This document shows, piece by piece, positions 1 to 8,520 of a stretch of DNA of 64,000 nucleotides. Source of the DNA: Lysinibacillus composti (GTDB lineage Bacteria > Bacillota > Bacilli > Bacillales_A > Planococcaceae); contig NZ_JAFBDY010000001.1 of assembly GCF_016908465.1 (NCBI RefSeq), positions 558,001 to 622,000 on the forward strand, in the 5' to 3' direction. Position 1 is the first letter of the stretch. Each line of letters opens with the position of its first letter. A model generated the notes under the pieces. It saw only the letters and a list, made by a program, of their open reading frames with translations. It ran no database searches and was not told where the DNA came from. A program made the translations under genes and the position numbers.

Positions 1-46
1 TTTGTATAGGAAAAGGATAGGAATAAGGATGATTTAAGAGTAAATA

Positions 47-1219
47 TTAGTTAGCATTAGCTAATGCTTCTAAAGACATTGCAGGGCCAAAGAACTCAAA
101 GTGAATATTTTCACCAGAAACGTTTAAATCTCTAGCAATGGAAATAATAGCTTTCATAAATGGAGCTGGTCCACAAACGTAAACCTCTGTATTTTCTTTG
201 ATGAAAGGTGCTAAATCTTCTTTTTTAATATAGCCAGCCTCATCTGAATAATGAACACGGTAAGTACCATTTAATTCATTTACTTTTTTCTCAATTTGTT
301 CTTTAAATGCAACTGATTTCGCGTTACGTGCAGTTTGTACAAATGTAACATTGCGGCCAAGTTCCATTGTTTGTAGCATTGTATTTAGAGGAGTCACTCC
401 AATACCTCCGCTTACAAATAGTACAGGGTTGCTATTTTGTTCTAATGTGAATAAACCAGCTGGTGCACTTAATTCAATAGTATCGCCTTCGTTAACTTGA
501 TCGTGAAGATAGTTTGAAACGACACCGTTTGGTTCACAAGCATCTTCGCGTTTTACAGAGATACGGTATTGATTATTTTCTAATGCCTCTGAAAGTGTAT
601 AGTGACGAACTGAAGTGAATTCATCTCCAGGTACTTTTACACGAACAGTAATATATTGACCTGGTTTAAAGTCAGGTAATTGCGTACCATCTTCTGGTTC
701 GAAGTAGAATGAAGTTACTTCTTCGCTCTCTGCAACTTTTTTTGCAACTTTGAATGGTTTGAATAAACGCCATCCTCCATTTGCTTCTGCTTCTTTGTAA
801 AGGTCTTCTTCAATTGAAATAAAGACATCTGCAATAACACCATAAGCCTCTGCCCAAGCATTAATAATCTCGTCAGTTGCTGCATCGCCAAGTACTTCTT
901 TAATTGCACCAAGTAAGTTTTCTCCAACGATTGGGTATTGCTCTGGTAAAATTCCAAGTGCACGGTGTTTATGTGCAATTTGCATTACTGCTGGAATAAT
1001 TGCTTGTAAATTGTCAATATGAGCTGCAGCTGCGTAAACAGCGTTTGCAAGTGCTGTTTGTTGACGACCTCTTTGTTGGTTGGCACGGTTAAATACGTTT
1101 AGTAATTCAGGATGTTTTTCAAACAAGTTTTTGTAGAATGTTTTAGTAATTGTAACGCCATGTTGTTCTAGTACTGGAACTGTTGATTTAATAATGTCAA
1201 TTGTTTGTTGTGATAACAA
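47..1219 (-). CDS. hmp: Flavohemoprotein Hmp, nitric oxide dioxygenase
   Basis: This cytosolic enzyme converts NO plus O2 to nitrate using NAD(P)H, FAD and heme. The N-terminal globin domain (about 1-140) has the proximal heme histidine in K-H-R-A at residue 85 when translation starts at the TTG at 1219, the same number as in E. coli Hmp. The FAD-binding R-H-Y-T-L-S lies near 205 and the NAD-binding G-G-I-G-V-T-P near 271. I chose TTG 1219 ([11 protein letters not shown]) because it matches the usual Bacillus N-terminus; a GTG three codons upstream sits too close to the AAAGG ribosome site. Length about 390 aa, normal. It is divergent from nsrR with NsrR-like sites between them. A loose cre-like sequence (1245-1258) lies just upstream of the start. 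Confidence 0.96.
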   Translation of the reverse strand: MLSQQTIDIIKSTVPVLEQHGVTITKTFYKNLFEKHPELLNVFNRANQQRGRQQTALANAVYAAAAHIDNLQAIIPAVMQIAHKHRALGILPEQYPIVGENLLGAIKEVLGDAATDEIINAWAEAYGVIADVFISIEEDLYKEAEANGGWRLFKPFKVAKKVAESEEVTSFYFEPEDGTQLPDFKPGQYITVRVKVPGDEFTSVRHYTLSEALENNQYRISVKREDACEPNGVVSNYLHDQVNEGDTIELSAPAGLFTLEQNSNPVLFVSGGIGVTPLNTMLQTMELGRNVTFVQTARNAKSVAFKEQIEKKVNELNGTYRVHYSDEAGYIKKEDLAPFIKENTEVYVCGPAPFMKAIISIARDLNVSGENIHFEFFGPAMSLEALANAN

Positions 1220-1288
1220 TTTAAACACATCCTTTAAATGATTTTGGTAACGTTTACAATGTCACTATACTCCTGGGTATCCTCAAAA

Positions 1289-1349
1289 GCAATATTGCAA
1301 ATACATCTTTAACAAATTGGACACAAACTAGTATTCAATATACATCTTT
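1289..1349. promoter_or_regulatory. Two candidate NsrR operators between hmp and nsrR
   Basis: Two similar 20-bp stretches (1291-1310 and 1330-1349, 16 of 20 bases identical, 39 bp apart) read on the minus strand as AAAGATGTATTTGCAATATT and a close copy. Against the B. subtilis NsrR consensus as I recall it (ATRTATYTTAAATATYAT) each scores about 14 of 18. The first overlaps a possible hmp -35 (TTGCTT, complement 1287-1292) that is 17 bp from TATAGT (complement 1264-1269), which suits repression. Confidence 0.5.
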
Positions 1350-1434
1350 AAAATTTTGTCACTTTACAGTTTTAAAAAACATCACTAATTATGAGATTTA
1401 TTAGAAGACTTTTTTACTACTATTGTTATTTGAA

Positions 1435-1443
1435 TGGTATAAT
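1435..1443 (+). promoter_or_regulatory. Extended -10 promoter of nsrR
   Basis: TGGTATAAT is an extended -10 (TG-N-TATAAT) about 25 bp upstream of the nsrR start. No good -35 is seen, as is common with extended -10 promoters. Confidence 0.45.
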
Positions 1444-1468
1444 AAAGTAAGAAAGAGTGGTGTATAAT

Positions 1469-1906
1469 GTGCGTTTAACTTTATATACAGATTATTCATT
1501 ACGTGTTTTGCTCTATCTCGGTGTTAAAGGTAAAGACCGTTTATCGACAATTCAAGAGATTGCCGATGCGTATAATATTTCAAAAAATCATCTAATGAAA
1601 GTTACTTATGAACTAGGGCAATTAGGCTATATCGAAACAGTCCGCGGACGAGGCGGTGGAATTCGATTAGCAGTTGATCCAAATGAAATAAATATTGGAA
1701 AAGTAGTCCGTCATACGGAAGAGGACTTTCAAATAGTTGAATGTTTCAGTAATGAGAATAATATGTGTAAAATTTCTCCTGCGTGTCAGTTGAAAAATGT
1801 ATTATTTGAGGCATTAAATGCATATTTAAATGTTCTTGATCAATATACAATTGGTGATTTCCTTTTATCCAAAGACGAGCTGTTCAAATTACTTGAGATT
1901 GAGTGA
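1469..1906 (+). CDS. nsrR: NO-responsive Rrf2-family repressor NsrR
   Basis: This is an Rrf2-type winged-helix repressor that senses NO through an Fe-S cluster and usually controls hmp. The N-terminus M-R-L-T-x-Y-T-D-Y-S-L-R-V-L matches the family, followed by the HTH (residues about 25-60) and the ligand cysteines arranged C-x7-C-x5-C (ECFSNENNMC...AC). The open frame begins at a GTG at 1457, but the GTG at 1469 gives the standard N-terminus and has AAAGAGTGG at good distance, so I use it (145 aa). It is divergently paired with hmp. Confidence 0.92.
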   Translation: MRLTLYTDYSLRVLLYLGVKGKDRLSTIQEIADAYNISKNHLMKVTYELGQLGYIETVRGRGGGIRLAVDPNEINIGKVVRHTEEDFQIVECFSNENNMCKISPACQLKNVLFEALNAYLNVLDQYTIGDFLLSKDELFKLLEIE

Positions 1907-1928
1907 TTCAAAATTAATAATAGTAATT

Positions 1929-1959
1929 AGAGTATAGATGTAAATCTGTACTCTTTTTT
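1929..1959 (+). terminator. Terminator of nsrR
   Basis: An AGAGTA-T-AGAT stem pairs with ATCT-G-TACTCT across a GTAA loop, followed by six T. Confidence 0.8.
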
Positions 1960-2028
1960 ATTTGCATATTAAAGTGAACTTAATTGCGACACATTATAAT
2001 GAGTAGTTTGAGTAAAAGAGAGAGGAAT

Positions 2029-2781
2029 ATGCATACTATGAAAAGTGTATTTATTACAGGTGCAACAAGTGGGATTGGTCGTATCATTACTGAAGTTCTT
2101 ATTCGAGAAGGATATCATGTCTATGCCACAGGAAGGAACAAGTCAGTTTTAATGACGTTACAACAACAAGGTGCAAAGGTAATCCAGGCAGATTTACAAA
2201 AAAATGAAGATATTATAAAAGTTTGTGAACAGCTACCTCCAATTGATGTTGCGATTATTAATGCAGGTGTGGGAGTTTTTCAAAATGCTGTTGATTTAAT
2301 GGATGAGGAAATAGAGGCTATGATTGATCTTAATATAAAAGCACCTATTTTATTGTCACAACGTTTAGCAAAAAATATGATCCAACAAAAATCAGGTCAT
2401 TTTATTTTCATTGGCTCACAAGCAGGAAAAGTAGCTACGAAAAAAGCAAGTGTTTATGCTGCTTCTAAGCATGCAATTACAGGATTTACGAATGGTTTAC
2501 GAATGGAATTAGCACCTTACAATATTAAAGTTTCTACTATATATCCTGGTCCAATTGATACACCATTTTTAGATAAAGCAGATGCAACAAATTCATATCG
2601 CCAAACCATGAAACGATTCTTATTAAAACCAGAGATCGTTGCAAATAAGATAGTTTATACAATTGAAAAACCAGTACGTGAAGTAAATTTACCACGGATT
2701 ATGTCTATAACAAGTAAACTATATGCAATAGCCCCATCTTTAGTTGAAAAGCTAGGGAGCGGGTTTTTTAATAAAAAATAA
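2029..2781 (+). CDS. Short-chain dehydrogenase/reductase (SDR)
   Basis: This is a classical SDR with the Rossmann cofactor motif T-G-A-T-S-G-I-G near the N-terminus, N-A-G-V-G about residue 75, a catalytic Ser in F-I-G-S-Q-A and the Y-A-A-S-K catalytic pair. About 250 aa, the usual length. The substrate cannot be told from sequence. The open frame extends to a TTG at 1984, but the ATG at 2029 (or 2038) lies behind AGAGAGAGG and begins at the conserved K-S-V-F-I-T-G-A strand, so the longer form is unlikely. It stands alone between two terminators. Confidence 0.85.
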   Translation: MHTMKSVFITGATSGIGRIITEVLIREGYHVYATGRNKSVLMTLQQQGAKVIQADLQKNEDIIKVCEQLPPIDVAIINAGVGVFQNAVDLMDEEIEAMIDLNIKAPILLSQRLAKNMIQQKSGHFIFIGSQAGKVATKKASVYAASKHAITGFTNGLRMELAPYNIKVSTIYPGPIDTPFLDKADATNSYRQTMKRFLLKPEIVANKIVYTIEKPVREVNLPRIMSITSKLYAIAPSLVEKLGSGFFNKK

Positions 2782-2802
2782 TACATAAATGAGATTAGGC
2801 TA

Positions 2803-2851
2803 AGGCTTTTATGAAGTAGTATTCCACTATTTCATAAAAGTCTATTTTTTT
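2803..2851 (+). terminator. Terminator after the SDR gene
   Basis: An 18-bp near-perfect stem (2803-2820 with 2826-2843, G-T pairs allowed) is followed by a T run. Confidence 0.85.
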
Positions 2852-2913
2852 ATAAAAATGCACTTGTATTTATTTTTATCCCATGTTACTATTCGTGTAT
2901 AAACTTTTAACAA

Positions 2914-2931
2914 GATGAATAAAAATACATA
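2914..2931 (+). promoter_or_regulatory. ArgR/AhrC operator (ARG box) before argG
   Basis: GATGAATAAAAATACATA matches the Bacillus ARG box as I recall it (CATGAATAAAAATKCAAK) at about 14 of 18 positions. It lies 23 bp upstream of argG, where arginine-dependent repression would be expected. Confidence 0.6.
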
Positions 2932-2954
2932 AAAACAGTGGAGGCGAATTTAAA

Positions 2955-4166
2955 ATGGCAAATAAAAAAGTAGTTTTAGCTTATTCAGGTGGTCTTGATA
3001 CATCCGTGGCAATTCCGTGGTTGAAAGAACAAGGTTGGGATGTAATCGCAGTATGTTTAGACGTTGGTGAAGGAAAAGATCTTGAGTTTATCAAAAATAA
3101 AGCACTTCAAGTTGGTGCGGTTGAATCTTACATGGTAGATGCAAAAGATGAATTCGCAGAAGAATACGCACTAGTTTCTCTTCAAGGGCATACATGGTAT
3201 GAACAAAAATATCCATTAGTTTCTGCATTATCTCGTCCATTAATTTCTAAAAAATTAGTTGAAATTGCAAACGAAACAAATGCTGATGCAGTTGCACATG
3301 GTTGTACTGGTAAAGGGAACGACCAAGTTCGTTTCGAAGTATCTATTAAAGCATTAAATCCTGATTTAGAAGTTCTTGCTCCGGTTCGTGATTGGGGTTG
3401 GAGCCGTGATGAGGAAATTGAATACGCCGCAAAACATGGTGTACCGATTCCTGCAACAATCGATTCTCCATTCTCTATCGACCAAAACCTTTGGGGTCGT
3501 GCAAACGAAGCTGGCGTAATGGAAGATCCATGGGTTGCTCCACCAGAAGAAGCTTACGGATTAACAGTTTCAGTTGAAAACGCACCTGATTCTCCAGAGT
3601 ACGTTGAAATTGAGTTCGTAGAAGGTAAACCAGTTTCATTGAATGGTAAATCACTTAAACTTGCTGACTTAATCCAAGAATTAAATAAAATTGCTGGAGC
3701 TCACGGTGTTGGACGTATCGACCACGTTGAAAACCGTTTAGTAGGTATTAAATCTCGTGAAGTATATGAAATCCCAGGTGCAAAAGTTCTTTTAACTGCT
3801 CATAAAGAATTAGAAGACATTACTCTTGTAAAAGAATTAGCACACTTCAAACCAATTATTGAACAAAAATTATCAGAAGTAATTTATAACGGATTATGGT
3901 TTAACCCAATTCGTGTAGCATTGCAAGGTTTCTTAAAAGAGACTCAAAAATATGTAAATGGTACTGTTCGAGTTAAATTATTTAAAGGTCATGCAATTGT
4001 GGAAGGACGTAAATCTCCTAACTCTCTATATAGCGAAGAGTTAGCAACATACTCAAAAGCTGACCAGTTTAACCATGCATCTGCTGTTGGCTTCATTGAA
4101 TTATGGGGTCTTCCAACTGTAGTAGCATCTGAAGTAAACAAAAAACAACCAGTTGAACAAAAATAA
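2955..4166 (+). CDS. argG: Argininosuccinate synthase
   Basis: The enzyme joins citrulline and aspartate with ATP to make argininosuccinate, the penultimate step of arginine synthesis in the cytosol. The N-terminal ATP-pyrophosphatase loop S-G-G-L-D-T-S is at residues 11-17, and [12 protein letters not shown] lies near 116. At 403 aa it is full length. GTGGAGGCG precedes the ATG. It forms a two-gene operon with argH, and an ARG box lies directly upstream. Confidence 0.98.
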   Translation: MANKKVVLAYSGGLDTSVAIPWLKEQGWDVIAVCLDVGEGKDLEFIKNKALQVGAVESYMVDAKDEFAEEYALVSLQGHTWYEQKYPLVSALSRPLISKKLVEIANETNADAVAHGCTGKGNDQVRFEVSIKALNPDLEVLAPVRDWGWSRDEEIEYAAKHGVPIPATIDSPFSIDQNLWGRANEAGVMEDPWVAPPEEAYGLTVSVENAPDSPEYVEIEFVEGKPVSLNGKSLKLADLIQELNKIAGAHGVGRIDHVENRLVGIKSREVYEIPGAKVLLTAHKELEDITLVKELAHFKPIIEQKLSEVIYNGLWFNPIRVALQGFLKETQKYVNGTVRVKLFKGHAIVEGRKSPNSLYSEELATYSKADQFNHASAVGFIELWGLPTVVASEVNKKQPVEQK

Positions 4167-4181
4167 ATTGCAATAAAAATA

Positions 4182-4231
4182 CAGACTGTCCTAAGAACCT
4201 CGAAAATTGAGATTAAAACAGAGACAGTCTG
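4182..4231 (+). other. Intercistronic inverted repeat between argG and argH
   Basis: CAGACTGTC (4182-4190) and GACAGTCTG (4223-4231) form a perfect 9-bp stem across a 32-nt loop that itself holds a small CTC/GAG pair. There is no T run, so it is not an ordinary terminator; it could stabilise or be a processing point for the argG message. Confidence 0.5.
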
Positions 4232-4252
4232 CATAAGGTTAGGTGTCGTAAT

Positions 4253-5629
4253 ATGACAAAATTATGGGGCGGTCGTTTCCAAACATCTGCAGAAGCTTGG
4301 GTTGATGAGTTCGGTGCATCAATTGGATTTGACCAACAATTAGTTATGGAAGATATTGAAGGAAGCGTTGCACACGTAACAATGTTAGGTGCGCAAGGGA
4401 TTTTACCAGCTGAAGATGTTGCTAAAATTCTTGGCGGTCTAAAAGAGCTTAAACGTTTAGCAGAGGCTGGCGAGCTTGAATACAGTGTTGCAAACGAAGA
4501 TATCCATTTAAATTTAGAAAAAATGTTAATTGATTTGATTGGCCCTGTTGGTGGCAAACTTCATACTGGACGTAGCCGTAATGACCAGGTTGCAACAGAT
4601 GTGCACTTGTTCTTGAAGAAGCGCGTTTTTGAAGTGATCGGATTAATTGAAGCATTCCAAGCAACAATACTAGAGCAAGCAGAGCAACATGTTGAAACAA
4701 TTGCTCCAGGCTATACTCATTTACAACGTGCGCAACCAATTAGTTTTGCACATCACTTAATGGCATATTTTTGGATGCTTGAACGTGATAAAGAACGTTT
4801 TACCGAATCAATTAAACGCATTGACATTTTGCCATTAGGTGCCGGAGCAATGGCAGGTACAACATTCCCAATTGACCGTGAAAAGTCTGCTGAATTGCTT
4901 GGCTTTAGTAAAGTTTATGCAAATTCAATGGATGCAGTAAGTGACCGTGATTTTGTTGTTGAGTTTTTATCTAACTCATCATTACTAATGACTCACTTAT
5001 CTCGCTTCGCAGAAGAAATTATTATTTGGTCTACAGATGAGTTTAAGTTCATTGAATTAGATGATTCTTTCTCAACAGGTTCATCCATTATGCCTCAAAA
5101 GAAAAATCCAGATATGGCAGAATTAATTCGTGGGAAAACAGGTCGTGTGTACGGAAACTTAATGGGATTATTAACAGTTTTAAAAGGAACACCACTTACT
5201 TATAACAAAGATATGCAAGAGGATAAAGAAGGCATGTTTGACACACTTCATACTATTCTGGGTGCATTAAAAATCTTTGAAGGTATGGTTCGTACAATGA
5301 CTGTTAATACAGATCGCTTACACAATGCTGTGCATAGTGATTTCTCAAATGCTACAGAGCTTGCTGACTATTTAGCAATTAAAGGTATGCCATTCCGTGA
5401 AGCGCACGAAGTTACAGGAAAGCTTGTATTTACATGTATCCAACGTGGTATTTACTTATTAGACTTAACGATTGAAGACATGAAAGCTGAAAGTGAACTG
5501 ATTGAAGAGGATGTTTACGAAGTACTTAAACCTGAAGCTGCAGTTCGTCGTCGAAATTCATTAGGCGGAACTGGTTTCGCTCAAGTGAAAATTCAACTTG
5601 AGAAAGCAAAGGCAAGTTTAGCAAAATAA
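4253..5629 (+). CDS. argH: Argininosuccinate lyase
   Basis: This cytosolic enzyme splits argininosuccinate into arginine and fumarate. It is a member of the fumarase/aspartase superfamily: the signature [12 protein letters not shown] lies near residue 280 and H-T-G-R-S-R-N-D-Q near 104. At 458 aa it has the normal length. It lies 86 bp after argG, behind the intercistronic hairpin, with TAGGTG as ribosome site. The two genes are expected to be co-regulated by arginine. Confidence 0.98.
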   Translation: MTKLWGGRFQTSAEAWVDEFGASIGFDQQLVMEDIEGSVAHVTMLGAQGILPAEDVAKILGGLKELKRLAEAGELEYSVANEDIHLNLEKMLIDLIGPVGGKLHTGRSRNDQVATDVHLFLKKRVFEVIGLIEAFQATILEQAEQHVETIAPGYTHLQRAQPISFAHHLMAYFWMLERDKERFTESIKRIDILPLGAGAMAGTTFPIDREKSAELLGFSKVYANSMDAVSDRDFVVEFLSNSSLLMTHLSRFAEEIIIWSTDEFKFIELDDSFSTGSSIMPQKKNPDMAELIRGKTGRVYGNLMGLLTVLKGTPLTYNKDMQEDKEGMFDTLHTILGALKIFEGMVRTMTVNTDRLHNAVHSDFSNATELADYLAIKGMPFREAHEVTGKLVFTCIQRGIYLLDLTIEDMKAESELIEEDVYEVLKPEAAVRRRNSLGGTGFAQVKIQLEKAKASLAK

Positions 5630-5679
5630 AAGTGAATGCAAACCTTAAACTAAGGATTTCGCATATAAGTGGCTATTAA

Positions 5680-5793
5680 ATGTGTACAGAGATGCACAAT
5701 AGTTACGATCTCTTACTCATGGAGCCAGAGGGTGATGGAGTAATGGGGAAGCTTTATTCGTTCCTGGGTTCCGTCATAATTCAAAATGAATAA
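5680..5793 (+). CDS. Possible 37-residue protein at the end of the argGH operon
   Basis: An ATG at 5680 opens 37 codons beginning M-C-T-E-M-H-N and containing L-Y-S-F-L-G-S-V-I-I, ending at TAA 5791-5793, only 7 bp before a very strong terminator. The placement after argH resembles the tiny third gene (ytzD) of the B. subtilis argGH operon, but I cannot confirm homology from memory. The ribosome site is weak (AAGTGG). The same segment can fold (CTTTATTC 5753-5760 with GAATAAAG 5788-5795), so a small RNA is the alternative. Confidence 0.35.
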   Translation: MCTEMHNSYDLLLMEPEGDGVMGKLYSFLGSVIIQNE

Positions 5794-5800
5794 AGTTATA

Positions 5801-5830
5801 AACCGTCTCGGGGTCGCGAGGCGGTTTTTT
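5801..5830 (+). terminator. Strong terminator of the argGH operon
   Basis: AACCGTCTCG pairs with CGAGGCGGTT around a 6-nt loop, then TTTTTT and a second T run. Confidence 0.92.
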
Positions 5831-6041
5831 GTTTTTTTTGTTCATAGCGTGAGCTTTGTAAATGGCTACAACTAACACTTTAATTAGAATGAAATATAAC
5901 AATACCTCAATTTTTTTAAGGTATATTCTATACGGAAATTGTTAATTTATTCGTTCAAATATTGTTAATCAGGAACTTAGCCTAAAACCGAATAACCACA
6001 TAGAAAGTACAAACACTAAACGAACAAAAGGAGGTTTGATA
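5831..6041. other. Intergenic region before the DUF3889 gene
   Basis: AT-rich stretch with no open frame of note. AAAGGAGG at its end is the ribosome site of the next gene. Confidence 0.4.
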
Positions 6042-6413
6042 ATGAGGATATTGATGTCGGCATTAGCAATTTTAGGTGTCCTAGTATATGGGAGATTTAC
6101 AGCTGCTTCTCCAAATAGTAATACTGAATCAACTCCATCACAAGATGTAGCTCTACCTGTACAAGAACAAGTTGCCCCAGCTTATGCAAAGTGGGGAAGA
6201 ATTGCAATGGAAAAAGTCATGGCAAAATATCCAAATGCGAGCGTAATTGATTATTTGCATATTGGCAGAGAGATAGGAGAGAAAACCTCAGTCGAAAAAT
6301 TTAAATTATGGTTAAAAGAAGATTCAAAGGAATTTGGTGTTTTTGTTAATATTACATTTAATAATCAAACAGAAGAAATCATTAATATTAATTACGAAGA
6401 AACACAAAGATAG
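6042..6413 (+). CDS. Secreted DUF3889 protein (YqzG/YhdC-like)
   Basis: The protein has 123 aa with an N-terminal signal peptide (R-I-L-M-S-A-L-A-I-L-G-V-L-V-Y-G, residues 2-17) and a small extracytoplasmic domain. The stretches A-Y-A-K-W-G-R-I-A-M, V-I-D-Y-L-H-I-G-R and F-G-V-F-V-N-I-T-F are typical of DUF3889, found in B. subtilis YqzG and YhdC; function unknown. The start is the ATG 7 bp after AAAGGAGG, two codons inside the longer frame. Single gene. Confidence 0.8.
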   Translation: MRILMSALAILGVLVYGRFTAASPNSNTESTPSQDVALPVQEQVAPAYAKWGRIAMEKVMAKYPNASVIDYLHIGREIGEKTSVEKFKLWLKEDSKEFGVFVNITFNNQTEEIININYEETQR

Positions 6414-6517
6414 AAAAGGAACCATACATTAAATATGCCCCATACTTTACATTTTAGAACTTCACTTTTTAGCCGTCACAAAATTTATTACCACCGTATA
6501 AAATATCAATAATTAAG

Positions 6518-6556
6518 TAGTACAAATCATCGCATTTGATTTGTACTATTTTTTTT
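6518..6556 (+). terminator. Terminator after the DUF3889 gene
   Basis: TAGTACAAATCA pairs perfectly with TGATTTGTACTA across a 7-nt loop, followed by eight T. Confidence 0.85.
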
Positions 6557-6584
6557 ATCTTCATTCAGTGAGATCCAAACTCTA

Positions 6585-6845
6585 CTGGGACAAATGAACT
6601 CAGATTAAGAGCGCCACTTATCGTTGAAAACTCAACGTCCTGTTGCATCGGCAATGACTAACGTCTTGTTAGCCTCTGTAGCAACGTCTAAGTAACCAAC
6701 ACGCGCGCTGCCTAAGCCTGCGGAGGATGTCACTGAATTTGAGAGGAGTTGTAATAGGAAGTTTGCCTTAAAACGTCGCATCCGTGCGATAACGGCTAAC
6801 TGACCAACATCCTGCTCCTGCGGTTACTTGTCGCAAAAAGGATTT
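6585..6845. repeat. GC-rich, hairpin-rich intergenic island
   Basis: This stretch is clearly richer in G and C than its surroundings and has no coding frame. It carries short palindromes with a shared 5-nt loop: CAACGTCCTGTTG (6633-6645) and CTAACGTCTTGTTAG (6658-6672), plus related AACGTC and ACATCCTG words around 6682 and 6808. It may be a copy of a dispersed intergenic repeat, but only one copy lies in this window. Confidence 0.4.
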
Positions 6846-7022
6846 TGTTGACCTAAGCATAATTCAAAATCTGGTTCGCAATTACGCAAAAGACGTAATT
6901 GATTTTTGAAAAGTACATCTCTTGAAATAGCAAATTTTATAAAAATAGGCTTTTGACATTTCAAGATATGAGAAATACACATATATTTAGCAAGACAATA
7001 CAAATAGGAGGTTACTGTCATA

Positions 7023-7532
7023 ATGAATAGTGAAATGCTACAAAGTTTCGAAGGGCAAGTCATTCAAGTTGACCGTCATGGGCCACACACTGTTGTAGGT
7101 AAATTATTGTATGTAGGCGATGATTTCTTCGTACTTTTAACGAAAAAAGACGGTGTAGTATTTTTCCAAACACACCATGTTAAAAGTGTAACTACTGATT
7201 CAAAAGATCCAATGGAGTTTGATGTTTACGTTGATGAGGATTTTGAGTTCCATAAAGGTAAAAAGTTCAAAGATATTTGTGGTCACTTAATTCACCACTG
7301 GGTAAAAATTAACCCTGAGAAAATTGAGGGTGTACTGGATGGAGTTTGTGACGACTATGTAACAATCATTAAAAACAAAGAGATTATCTACGTGAACCTA
7401 TTCCATATCCGTAATATGAACTATGGATTAATGGCTCCTGAAGAAGATAATGAAAATGAAGGTAATAGTGGAAATAGTAACAATAACAATAATAATAGCG
7501 GAAGATCAAGAAGAAGACGTAGAAATAACTAA
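7023..7532 (+). CDS. cotB: CotB-like spore coat protein
   Basis: The 169-residue protein resembles the repeated domains of B. subtilis CotB: G-K-L-L-Y-V-G-D-D-F-F...G-V-V-F-F-Q-T-H-H-V-K-S-V (residues 26-57) and a second unit I-E-G-V-L-D-G-V-C-D-D-Y-V-T-I-I-K-N (about 100-118). The tail is an Asn-rich stretch followed by S-G-R-S-R-R-R-R-R, replacing the longer Ser/Lys/Arg tail of CotB. It should sit in the outer spore coat. AGGAGG lies 11 bp before the ATG. The next gene is a second, diverged member of the same family, so the two probably form a sporulation operon. Confidence 0.75.
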   Translation: MNSEMLQSFEGQVIQVDRHGPHTVVGKLLYVGDDFFVLLTKKDGVVFFQTHHVKSVTTDSKDPMEFDVYVDEDFEFHKGKKFKDICGHLIHHWVKINPEKIEGVLDGVCDDYVTIIKNKEIIYVNLFHIRNMNYGLMAPEEDNENEGNSGNSNNNNNNSGRSRRRRRNN

Positions 7533-7603
7533 CTAACTTTTAGTTATGAAGTTGTTAAAAGAAATAGGGTTACAAACGCCTCTTATGGGATTGGAGGGGG
7601 AAA

Positions 7604-8278
7604 ATGTATAATATATTTAGTCAAGTGATAAAAGAAACCGTAAAAATAACCTTAGCAGGTCAAATATTTTTTAATGGTTCTATTATTGACTTGAGCAAAG
7701 AAATAGTCGTGTTATTTAACGGAAAAGATTATATATATATCCCCATGGAACATATTGAAAATGTCTCCGTCGATCAAGATGAAGAAATAATTCAGCAGCC
7801 TACGAACTTCCCTAGTGTGATTTCGAAAGATGATAAAAATGATTTCTCGTTAACATATATGCTGAATGAAGCAATAGGAATGTACACAGAAATTTATGTC
7901 GCAAATAAGCAGCCAATACATGGCACCATCACTCAGGTTCAAAGTAATTATTTTGTATTTCATTCTCCCATTTATAAAACGATGTATATTGCAACGAAAC
8001 ATTTAAAGTGGCTCATTCCTTATACCGAAAATCAAAAGCCCTATACGTTAACGGATGATGAGTTAAAAGTGAGTGCGAAGAAAGGTATACTTCCACAACA
8101 CTTTGAACACCTAGTTCACTCAATGAGAGATAAATTAGTTGTAGTAAACCAAGGGGAAAAACCGTATCATATAGGTAAAATATCAAAGGTTCATGGTGCG
8201 ATTATTGAACTCCAAACAGCAAGAACGAATACAACGTATCTAAATTTGGAGCATATTAAAACAATCCATGAATCTTAA
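7604..8278 (+). CDS. Second CotB-like spore coat protein
   Basis: The protein has 224 aa and no signal peptide or membrane segment. It has at least three beta-rich repeat units with the CotB pattern of G-x-I...I-x-x-x-Y-I-x-x-x-H-I-x-x-(V/I): around residues 20-55, 95-135 and 175-222. It lacks the basic tail of its neighbour. GGAGGGGG precedes the ATG. Probably co-expressed with the upstream cotB-like gene in the mother cell and used in the coat. Confidence 0.65.
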   Translation: MYNIFSQVIKETVKITLAGQIFFNGSIIDLSKEIVVLFNGKDYIYIPMEHIENVSVDQDEEIIQQPTNFPSVISKDDKNDFSLTYMLNEAIGMYTEIYVANKQPIHGTITQVQSNYFVFHSPIYKTMYIATKHLKWLIPYTENQKPYTLTDDELKVSAKKGILPQHFEHLVHSMRDKLVVVNQGEKPYHIGKISKVHGAIIELQTARTNTTYLNLEHIKTIHES

Positions 8279-8310
8279 AAAGAACACTGGGAATAAAATT
8301 ATACTAAAGT

Positions 8311-8350
8311 AGTAGCACAAACTGCATCTTGGTTTGTGTTACTTTTTTTA
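8311..8350 (+). terminator. Terminator of the cotB-like pair
   Basis: AGTAGCACAAAC pairs with GTTTGTGTTACT, followed by seven T. Confidence 0.8.
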
Positions 8351-8476
8351 ATTTTATTAATAGAATATTATGTCATTTTAAATAGTGAGTAGAGTTTCGG
8401 GTAATGTAAATACGGTATTCTTATTGTAGAAGAAAATAATACTGCAGTTTATAGTGGAAGTTAAAAACGTATGGGG

Positions 8477-8520
8477 GTCAGGTACTCAAATAAAAGTATT
8501 TGGGTACCTGACATTTTTTT
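8477..8520. terminator. Long palindromic terminator at the end of proA
   Basis: GTCAGGTACTCAAATA (8477-8492) pairs with TATTTGGGTACCTGAC (8497-8512), one G-T pair, loop of four. The T run lies on the plus strand, but it abuts the proA stop and could act from both sides. Confidence 0.75.

Noticed and set aside
5640..5830. Fluoride or other known riboswitch after argH
   Set aside because: GGTGATGG resembles part of the fluoride motif, but the rest of the consensus is missing, and no target gene follows the terminator.
8477..8512. Long palindrome GTCAGGTAC...GTACCTGAC as a transposon end
   Set aside because: It has a four-base loop and T run next to the proA stop, so it is explained as a terminator; no transposase or target duplication nearby.
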